This document shows positions 54,368-60,491 of a DNA stretch of 60,491 nt, piece by piece. The stretch covers positions 1 to 60,491 of the forward strand of contig NZ_JAPDPJ010000038.1 of the NCBI RefSeq assembly GCF_026013605.1. Reading direction: 5' to 3'. The DNA comes from Plebeiibacterium sediminum (lineage in GTDB: Bacteria; Bacteroidota; Bacteroidia; Bacteroidales; Marinilabiliaceae). The notes below the pieces were generated by a model. That model saw only the letters and a program-made list of their open reading frames with translations, ran no database searches and was not told the DNA's origin. Position 1 is the first letter of the stretch. Each line of letters begins with the position of its first letter. The translations under genes were made by a program, and so were the position numbers.

Positions 54368-56350
54368 ATGACTAATAAAATTTTATTTCTTTCATTTTTA
54401 ATTCTAAGTTTTACTCTAAAATCTCATAGTCAAACAAGGGAAGTACAATCCTTAGATGGCGCATGGATTTTTGCACTTGATTCTGCGAATATTGGTTTCG
54501 AAAGCAATTGGGAAAAAGGTATTCCCACAGATATCGCTAATAATGTAATTGTTCCCCATACATGGAATCTTGATAAAGAAAGTGAAGAGTATGTAGGATG
54601 GGCATGGTACGAAAAAGAATTTAATACAGACAGAAATTGGAAAAACAAGGTGATCCGATTAAAATTCGATGCTGTCTATCACGATGCTATTGTATATATC
54701 AATGGTAAAAAGTTAGGTGAAAACAAAAATGCTGGTTATACCTCTTTTTCCTTTGATATCACAAAATACATATCTTTTAATCAGCAAAATAAAATTGTAG
54801 TAGCAGTAAATAATGACTTTTCTAAAACCAATTTTCCTTATAATAAAGCTTTTGATTGGGTAAACGATGGTGGTATTACTCGATCTGTTAATTTGATTCT
54901 TACAGGTAAACCTTCGTTACAGTATGTACATGTAAAACCTGCGATTAACCTGAATGACAGTACAGGAAATACAAGTATATCGATTAAGCTATGGGAAAAG
55001 AATATTTCAAATGCTACATTTTCTTTTGCTATTAAAGATAAATCAACAGGAGCTGTAATACTTTCTGAAACAAAAACATTAAAAGCTATAAATGGTAAAT
55101 TCCAATACTCTTTTAAGCTTGGTAAGATTAAGCCCTGGCATTTTGATGCTCCAAATTTATATGAGCTACAGACTACTGTAATTAATAAAGAAAGTTCAAC
55201 AGACGAAAAGACTGTTGCGTTTGGATTCAGAGATATTAAAATCAAAGACGAACATCTTTATTTAAATGGAGAAATTGTACGACTTCCTGGTATTGAATAT
55301 ATGCCTGGTAGCAGCACAAAATATGGCATTACAGAACCTCGCAGCTATATGGATTCTATCGTTCGTACCATGAAAGATTTAAATGTTTGCATTACACGTT
55401 TTCATTGGCCTCAGGATGAATATATGCTAAGCTTGATGGATCAATACGGAATATTGGTTCAGGAAGAGTTACCCTGGTGGCAAAGACCAGCCAAATTGAG
55501 TCCCGAATTGATTCAATCTGCCAAAAAGCAATTAAAAGGCTTTATAAATGATCATTATAATCACCCAAGTATATTTTCGTGGGGCGTAAGTAATGAGGTA
55601 AATGGAGACACAGATAAAGAAACTTATCTGGAACTTAAAAAGTTTGTAAAGAATCTGGACTCATCAAGATTTACAACAGTAGTATCAAATAGAATCTGGC
55701 AAAAGAAGAAAGATGATGAAACGCTTTTGTTCGATATGCCTACCTGGAATGAATATATTGGCACCTGGCATGGTAAAGACAGAAATGAACTTTCGGGAAA
55801 ATTGGATACGCTAAAAATGACCCTTGAAAACAGACCTCTTTTAATTACTGAAAATGGCCTATGTGAACCTGCTAATACAGGTGGTGATGCACGAAGAATA
55901 GATGATATGCTTTTCCATATTAAAGAGTGGCAAAAGAAACCATTTGTAATGGGATATATTTACTTCTGTTTAAGCGATTACCGAACTCATATGGGAGAAG
56001 AAGGTTTTGGTAAGTATAAAATCCGACGTCATGGAATTACGGATGTGAATTTAAATCCAAAACCATCCTATTCTGTATTTAAACAAATTGCATCGCCAAT
56101 TAATATTACAAAAGTTGAAAGAATTAGTAATAAAGATGCTTTAATTCAAATTCAGGTTAAAAATGATATACCATCATATAATCTTAAAGGATATATAATT
56201 AAGTATACCAATAATAAAAATAAAGTTGTTGAAATTAAGCTTCCAATGCTTAAACCAGGAGATTTGTTTTCAACTAATTTGATAGATGTAAATCCTCAAT
56301 TCAAATTTAAAATATTGAGACCGGGAGGTTTCTCTGTTATTGAATATTGA
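54368..56350 (+). CDS. Glycoside hydrolase family 2 (beta-galactosidase/glucuronidase-like)
   Basis: A 660-residue secreted enzyme with a signal peptide (to about residue 22, LKSHSQT). The N-terminal jelly-roll (about 25-180) has WEKGIPTDIANNVIVPHTW and GWAWYEKEF; an immunoglobulin-like domain follows; the TIM barrel (about 290-580) has VCITRFHWPQDEYM, the acid/base Glu in GVSNEVN near residue 409 and the nucleophile Glu in ITENG near residue 493. It is shorter than E. coli LacZ and resembles beta-glucuronidase-sized GH2s. Substrate specificity cannot be decided. It stands alone after the efflux gene. Confidence 0.92.
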   Translation: MTNKILFLSFLILSFTLKSHSQTREVQSLDGAWIFALDSANIGFESNWEKGIPTDIANNVIVPHTWNLDKESEEYVGWAWYEKEFNTDRNWKNKVIRLKFDAVYHDAIVYINGKKLGENKNAGYTSFSFDITKYISFNQQNKIVVAVNNDFSKTNFPYNKAFDWVNDGGITRSVNLILTGKPSLQYVHVKPAINLNDSTGNTSISIKLWEKNISNATFSFAIKDKSTGAVILSETKTLKAINGKFQYSFKLGKIKPWHFDAPNLYELQTTVINKESSTDEKTVAFGFRDIKIKDEHLYLNGEIVRLPGIEYMPGSSTKYGITEPRSYMDSIVRTMKDLNVCITRFHWPQDEYMLSLMDQYGILVQEELPWWQRPAKLSPELIQSAKKQLKGFINDHYNHPSIFSWGVSNEVNGDTDKETYLELKKFVKNLDSSRFTTVVSNRIWQKKKDDETLLFDMPTWNEYIGTWHGKDRNELSGKLDTLKMTLENRPLLITENGLCEPANTGGDARRIDDMLFHIKEWQKKPFVMGYIYFCLSDYRTHMGEEGFGKYKIRRHGITDVNLNPKPSYSVFKQIASPINITKVERISNKDALIQIQVKNDIPSYNLKGYIIKYTNNKNKVVEIKLPMLKPGDLFSTNLIDVNPQFKFKILRPGGFSVIEY

Positions 56351-56378
56351 ATTAATTACTGATAAGTATTTGCAAAAA

Positions 56379-56412
56379 AAAGAGTGTTGATTATTATTAT
56401 TCAACGCTCTTT
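56379..56412 (+). terminator. Intrinsic terminator
   Basis: AAAGAGTGTTGA pairs with TCAACGCTCTTT (56401-56412), one wobble pair, T-rich tail. Confidence 0.8.
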
Positions 56413-56460
56413 TTCGTTTGGAATCTATTTAAAATAGATCATATAAAACATACAACTTAT

Positions 56461-56603
56461 AACTCTTTCGCTATTGCGGGAATGTATCTTGTACTCTTTA
56501 TTATGTTTTTGATTAAGCCAGAATAGACACTTCTTCACTGGTGTTTAATTCCTCTCATCTATACTCTCGCTGGTGCGATATTGTATCTCGTATCTATTTA
56601 CTA
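56461..56603. repeat. Pair of degenerate direct repeats
   Basis: Two stretches of about 40 bases at 56461-56502 and 56562-56603 share the pattern ACTCT..GCT..TGCG....TGTATCT.GTA.TCT. They lie 101 bases apart in the gap between the GH2 and 74-aa genes. Probably a decayed repeat; no function is evident. Confidence 0.35.
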
Positions 56604-56631
56604 TACACAGCAAACGTTCCTTTTAGGGAGC

Positions 56632-56856
56632 TTAAGCATCCTTTACTTCGGCTTTTTTATTCTTTCTCTGTTGAGCATAGTAACCCATTATGCCCATAAA
56701 ACCACCCATAAAACCACTGATTGTTCCTGTAATACCATGTCCAATTGCATGATCCATTAATGTATCGGGTACCGGAGTTGTAAAATAATTCATAATAAAA
56801 CTCATAATAAACCCCATTAACGCTCCAATAATTCCTTGTTTTAAAAAAGTGTTCAT
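56632..56856 (-). CDS. Small membrane protein (74 aa), unknown
   Basis: Two hydrophobic, Gly/Met-rich spans (about 6-26, GIIGALMGFIMSFIMNYF, and about 40-58, GITGTISGFMGGFMGIMGYY) with a short connecting loop containing DHAIGH, and a basic tail (QQRKNKKAEVKD). Repeated GxxxG patterns suggest helix packing. No family recognised. It lies 62 bases downstream of the MFS gene in the same direction and may be co-transcribed with it. Confidence 0.7.
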   Translation of the reverse strand: MNTFLKQGIIGALMGFIMSFIMNYFTTPVPDTLMDHAIGHGITGTISGFMGGFMGIMGYYAQQRKNKKAEVKDA

Positions 56857-56918
56857 AGATTATTTTTTTAGTTATTGCAAAGTGATTGATATGAAGGGGA
56901 TACTAATCCCCTTATGAA

Positions 56919-58109
56919 CTATATATTCTTTTTACTTTTAATAAAAAAGTAAATTAATGCTACTACTGCCAAGGTGACTCCAACTACAATAAAGCTGTAA
57001 TTAAGACCTACCCATTGTTGTACAGGTTGAATAATCATTGGTGAAAAGAACATTCCTAAAAATGTTGCAGTAGTTAAAAAACCAATGTATTTTCCTCTAA
57101 CATGTACTGGCACTAAACTCATTACCCATAAATTACCATTGGGTATAAGTAATCCTAATCCTAAACCGCTGATTAAAACACCAGTTATTACCTGCCAATA
57201 AGTTTCACTAAAGCCAATTACTGAAAAACCAATGGCCATAGGAACAAATCCTAAACTATAAATGGCAATGTAATTCAGCTTCATTTTTACTCTTTTGTAT
57301 AAGAATGAAGCAATGGCCTGAGCAAAAGGTAAACATCCCACTGCTAAACCTACTTTGTTACCGTTTATTCCTTCTAATTTTTGTAAAAAGAAAGGTAATT
57401 GTACCGGAATAAGGTAAAAACTAACTGTTGTTATAAAAGCACTTATTAATGCAAGCCACACCCATGGAGATACTTTTGCAGACTCCTTTGATCCTGCAGC
57501 ACTTTTTTCTCTGCTAATATTGGGTTCGTGTAATGTAAATGGCGATAATATCAGTATAAAGGCAGAAAAACCATATACCAGAAATGTTAATCGCCAGTTA
57601 ATATCGGTCAAAACACCTGCTGATGTAATAAATATTAGTCCACCTAAGGCTACAAATGCACCTTGTAAACCCATAAAGTGCTCTCGTTTTGAACCGGTAA
57701 AATAGTCGCCGATTAAGGTTGTTGAAACCGTCATAATTCCTGCCACACCTAATCCAAACACAATACGGCCTGCTAATATCGCATACAATCCACCTAACCA
57801 ATAACCCGAAGTTCCTGCCAATAAATATATCAGCAATGATATATTCAATACCTTTAGTCGGCCTACTTTATCAAGTAATCTACCAGCTAAAGGGGCTATG
57901 ATTGCTATTGTTAATGCAGGTAACGTTAACATCATTTTTGTTAATATTTCAACATTCTCCACATCTTTAAAAGCCTGGCTTATTAAAGGTAAAGAAGGTG
58001 CAATAATAGCATTGGCCAAAATGGTTAACATACTAGCCAATAACAATGTTAACTCTAACATTTTTGTATTTCTCACCCCTGTTTCTTTTGATCTCAAATT
58101 CATGTCCAT
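56919..58109 (-). CDS. MFS transporter
   Basis: A membrane transporter with twelve expected spans, 396 residues from the ATG at 58109 (MDMNLRSKE). The frame runs back to 58187, but that would overlap the previous gene by 31 bases. Motif A appears as LAGRLLDKVGRLKVLNIS, and there are matching loops such as GDYFTGSKREHFMGLQG. It resembles YajR/Bcr-like drug exporters. A membrane gene follows and an outer-membrane-like gene precedes it, so the three minus-strand genes may form an operon. Substrate unknown. Confidence 0.88.
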   Translation of the reverse strand: MDMNLRSKETGVRNTKMLELTLLLASMLTILANAIIAPSLPLISQAFKDVENVEILTKMMLTLPALTIAIIAPLAGRLLDKVGRLKVLNISLLIYLLAGTSGYWLGGLYAILAGRIVFGLGVAGIMTVSTTLIGDYFTGSKREHFMGLQGAFVALGGLIFITSAGVLTDINWRLTFLVYGFSAFILILSPFTLHEPNISREKSAAGSKESAKVSPWVWLALISAFITTVSFYLIPVQLPFFLQKLEGINGNKVGLAVGCLPFAQAIASFLYKRVKMKLNYIAIYSLGFVPMAIGFSVIGFSETYWQVITGVLISGLGLGLLIPNGNLWVMSLVPVHVRGKYIGFLTTATFLGMFFSPMIIQPVQQWVGLNYSFIVVGVTLAVVALIYFFIKSKKNI

Positions 58110-58156
58110 CCGCTTAATAAATACAAAATCTAAATCTGCTAACCAAAGAGCAAGCC

Positions 58157-58831
58157 TTATAGAATTGTACTTATAAAAATCCCCCATTGATTGTCATCAA
58201 TTTTCATAGGTCCGTATCCATACCAATCGCAGTTTAAGGCACATCCAAATGAGAATGCTTTATAACTTACACCAAGGCGGCTGTATAAATGACTACGGTC
58301 GTGCTCGCCAATTAAAGTATTTTGGCTATACATTCCCTGAACCTTGGTATATAACGACCAGGCTCCTTTAATTGCCGGGCGATATTCAGCCATAGCGATT
58401 GTTTCAAAATTCTTTGTTTCGGTAAGATGGAATCCTGTATTTACCATTGCCATAAAGTCTTTGGTATGATAGCCATACTGAGCTCCTGCAAAAGGTCTGA
58501 ATCCCCAGTGAGAATTTACTAAGGCTCCGGAAAGAACACTTAAATTCTTGTAAATTTTATATTTAAACATGGCCAGGTTAATCGATTCTCTTAAATAAGC
58601 ATCGTTATCATAGTTGGCTCTTATATAGGATAAAGCAAAGTAACCTAACTTGTTACTACCTTTAAAATTTCTGTCAAGTACTAATTGAGAAGTATACCCA
58701 TCACTTCCTAAAAATATTTCCAATGGAATTGGTGCTGATTGATGTGGAGGTCCATCTTGTGGTGCTTGTGCTTTAAGCGCACTGAATGTAGTTGCAACAA
58801 TAAGCAACATTACTGCTAATATTCTTTTCAT
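58157..58831 (-). CDS. Outer membrane beta-barrel-like protein (224 aa)
   Basis: No family recognised with certainty. A signal peptide (MKRILAVMLLIVATTFSALKAQ) is followed by a Pro-rich start and alternating aromatic/polar strands (KLGYFALSYIRANYDND, WGFRPFAGAQYGYHTKDFMA, SLYTKVQGMYSQNT) typical of a small barrel. It ends in WGIFISTIL. Likely located in the outer membrane. It lies 47 bases before the MFS gene start in the same direction. A structured leader (58949-59002) lies about 120 bases upstream. Confidence 0.7.
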   Translation of the reverse strand: MKRILAVMLLIVATTFSALKAQAPQDGPPHQSAPIPLEIFLGSDGYTSQLVLDRNFKGSNKLGYFALSYIRANYDNDAYLRESINLAMFKYKIYKNLSVLSGALVNSHWGFRPFAGAQYGYHTKDFMAMVNTGFHLTETKNFETIAMAEYRPAIKGAWSLYTKVQGMYSQNTLIGEHDRSHLYSRLGVSYKAFSFGCALNCDWYGYGPMKIDDNQWGIFISTIL

Positions 58832-58948
58832 CTTTTCGCTTTTAATATAATTTGAATGCTATCTAACTATGTTATTTGTTAGATGTGTTTAATGATAATT
58901 TATTGGGATACACTTACAACAAAGTGTATTTAGAGATCTCACAAGGAC

Positions 58949-59002
58949 GTAATCTGCCCTATTCAGATTACAACGGAGGTGGTAATAGCACCCCGTTGTA
59001 AT
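58949..59002. promoter_or_regulatory. Two overlapping hairpins (possible conformational switch)
   Basis: Hairpin 1: GTAATCTG (58949-58956)/CAGATTAC (58964-58971). Hairpin 2: ATTACAACGG (58967-58976)/CCGTTGTAAT (58993-59002) with an inner GGTG/CACC stem and one bulge. They share the bases ATTAC, so they cannot fold together. No T-run follows. In the minus-strand transcript hairpin 2 would form first. This may be an attenuator-like leader of 58157-58831. Confidence 0.45.
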
Positions 59003-59090
59003 TGAAGAAGAATACAACTTGAATAATTACAAGTTGAATATCAATAAATTTAAATGATTCTTTTTTTGAGAATAAACCTATGATAGGTTA

Positions 59091-59696
59091 TTAGAACGCC
59101 AAAGCTTCTTCTTTAGCTTTTTCTTTAGCTCCGCTAAGAAGTGCTTCTGTATCTTCTGTGATGATATCAAGACGATCAGTTGCGATAGTAGTATAATCTG
59201 TAATACCCATAAAACCAAAGATATTACGTAAGTATTTATCTGCCATTTCAAGAGATTCCATTGGCTGAGCTGAATAATCACCACCTCTTGTAATGATATT
59301 TACAGCTTTTTTATCTTTTAATAAACCAACAGGACCATGCTCTGTGTAAGCAAAAGTAATACCGCTGATTGCTACGTAATCAACATATGCTTTTAAAATA
59401 GCAGGAAGACCTAAATTCCAGATAGGTTCTGCAATAACATACTTATCTGCCTCAGCAAATTGATATGCAAATTTTAAAACAGGATGATCTTTATCGCCTT
59501 TCATTACAGCCTCACGCATTTCATTTAATTTACCTTTTGGTAAAAACTGTAAACCTGCATCATATAAGTCAAGCTCAATTATTTCATCATTAGGATTATT
59601 GGCTTTATAAGTTTCAATAAAACTGTCTGAAATTTGAAATGTTCTTGACTCTCCTTCAGCCTTTGCATTGGCTTTAATGTACAACACTTTGCTCAT
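59091..59696 (-). CDS. azoR: FMN-dependent NADH:quinone/azoreductase
   Basis: A 201-residue flavodoxin-fold oxidoreductase that reduces quinones and azo compounds with NADH, two electrons at a time. Visible: VLYIKANAKAEGESRTFQIS (FMN phosphate loop), the EPIWNLGLPAILKAYVDYVA segment, then GITFAYTEHGPVGLL, and ITRGGDYSAQPMES. Length matches AzoR. It is a stand-alone gene near efflux and reductase genes and fits their electrophile or quinone stress theme. Confidence 0.93.
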   Translation of the reverse strand: MSKVLYIKANAKAEGESRTFQISDSFIETYKANNPNDEIIELDLYDAGLQFLPKGKLNEMREAVMKGDKDHPVLKFAYQFAEADKYVIAEPIWNLGLPAILKAYVDYVAISGITFAYTEHGPVGLLKDKKAVNIITRGGDYSAQPMESLEMADKYLRNIFGFMGITDYTTIATDRLDIITEDTEALLSGAKEKAKEEALAF

Positions 59697-59914
59697 TATA
59701 ATTTTTTTTAATTTGTTATTAAATCTTATTTCGTATAAAATTTATTTTGCCATATACTAAAACCGTTCCCAAGTACTTGTTTTACGACATTAATGAAATG
59801 TATAATATATGAATTATACTATTTCTTCTTCCTAACCTTTATTGTACTATGGGAAGGACTATGAAACAAAAGTATATGTACTGAAAAAGATTTCCTTTTA
59901 CAAATGTTAAAAAA

Positions 59915-60409
59915 TTACTTTTTAGACCGGATTCTACTCAAAGAAACTTGAGAAATACCTAAATAGCCTGCCGTGTCTCCAAGACTGATACGTTGCTGTA
60001 AATGACCATATTCCTTTATAAACTTGGCATAACGAGCGGTTGCATCCATGTATAATAAGCCCTTTAAGTTAGATATGGCAGTATATGCCACAATAGAAGC
60101 AAACTTACGGGCATAGCTTTCAAAAGAATGATGATTTTCACATAATCGTTCAAAATCTTCATATAAGAGGTAATGTAATGTTGTATCCTCAAGAGCTACC
60201 GTTGAATATTCAGCAGGCCTGTTATAAAAAAAGCTATCAGTGGCAATAAAAAACTGGTTTTCTTCAAAAAACCGAAGTACAAATTGATTACCCTTGTAAT
60301 AATTAAAGTGTTTTACCAGGCCAGATTTAATAAAATACAGATTTCGGCAGATATTTCCTGCCTCATGAATCATCTCCCCCTTCTCGTAATTTTTTGTGGG
60401 TATGTTCAA
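59915..60409 (-). CDS. Crp/Fnr-family transcriptional regulator
   Basis: A cyclic-nucleotide-binding-type regulator of about 164 residues. The cNMP-like domain (about 1-110) has YEKGEMIHEAGNICRNLYFIKSGLV, and the C-terminal wing (about 130-164) holds a short HTH, LGDTAGYLGISQVSLSRIRSKK, typical of Bacteroidota members. The frame starts at TTG (60409), because an in-frame stop lies at 60419-60421. Relatives usually carry about 20 more N-terminal residues, so the start may be wrong or the gene shortened. It lies 218 bases upstream of azoR and could regulate it. Confidence 0.85.
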   Translation of the reverse strand: MNIPTKNYEKGEMIHEAGNICRNLYFIKSGLVKHFNYYKGNQFVLRFFEENQFFIATDSFFYNRPAEYSTVALEDTTLHYLLYEDFERLCENHHSFESYARKFASIVAYTAISNLKGLLYMDATARYAKFIKEYGHLQQRISLGDTAGYLGISQVSLSRIRSKK

Positions 60410-60491
60410 AATTCTGTGTCAGAGTTTGTTTATATGTTCATTTCTTTTTTGAAATCAATATCAAAAGCTTTGAAGGCCAAGTAAAGATTCA

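Noticed and set aside
60430-60491. A start-less minus-strand frame of 19 residues at the window edge
   Set aside because: Too short to judge and cut by the edge; could be a gene end or chance.
1-60491. rRNA, tRNA, tmRNA, CRISPR arrays, prophage structural genes, restriction or toxin systems
   Set aside because: None was recognised on either strand by reading; the accessory character rests on transporters, enzymes and one scarred transposon region.

Overview
The window is a low-GC chromosomal segment from a member of the Bacteroidota, most likely class Bacteroidia. This is inferred from gene content and signals: lipoproteins and OmpP1/FadL porins paired with SGNH lipoproteins, a DUF5687 permease with its ATPase, a TonB receptor with a DUF4249 lipoprotein, a fused E1 alpha/beta branched-chain dehydrogenase, PyrK/PyrD of the 1B type, and promoters of the TTG-N19-TAnnTTTG kind instead of -35/-10 boxes. 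No rRNA, tRNA or CRISPR array was seen.

1-1.8 kb is a scarred mobile region: the N-terminal part of an IS3-type OrfB, a REP-associated tyrosine transposase (RAYT) broken by one missing base, two families of short palindromic repeats around it, and the 3' end of a decapitated gene. 1.8-13.1 kb is ordinary core and envelope content: ABC transporter, FadL-like porin plus SGNH lipoprotein, M13 lipoprotein peptidase, and an E2-E1-flavodoxin operon for branched-chain 2-oxo acid oxidation.

13.1-18 kb is regulatory in character: a 1-kb AT-rich gene-poor stretch, an Xre-type regulator and the pyrK-pyrD operon share a palindrome (TTACATAWGTAA) that recurs about nine times, several copies lying between predicted promoters and start codons. 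An orphan regulator-like protein follows, divergent from a tract of about 12-bp periodic TTAAG repeats. 18-36 kb holds mostly independent genes: DUF4105, a serine hydrolase, truncated globin, DUF493, GH28, folD, ffh, a SNF2-type helicase, DUF2807, DUF1015, YggS, a DHOD-like protein and two secreted proteins.

36-60 kb is an accessory stress, efflux and catabolic region. It holds an operon of DUF3737, PatB and MATE, two AraC regulators, a phenolic acid decarboxylase, an iron alcohol dehydrogenase, a cyclophilin-like protein, a chemoreceptor, a TonB/DUF4249 pair, an MBL-fold hydrolase, a ferredoxin-type aldo/keto reductase, two MFS pumps, a GH2 enzyme, an azoreductase and a Crp/Fnr regulator. 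The main observation is a tandem 16-bp half-site (TCCGTAATTATGGTAA) repeated with an exact 21-bp period at five intergenic places in this region: before DUF3737, before the alcohol dehydrogenase, twice before the aldo/keto reductase and once before the Bcr/CflA pump. At three of these, 21-22 bases separate the proximal half-site from a -7-like box. This is the geometry of an AraC-family activator and suggests an undescribed detoxification regulon, perhaps for hydroxycinnamates or reactive carbonyl compounds.
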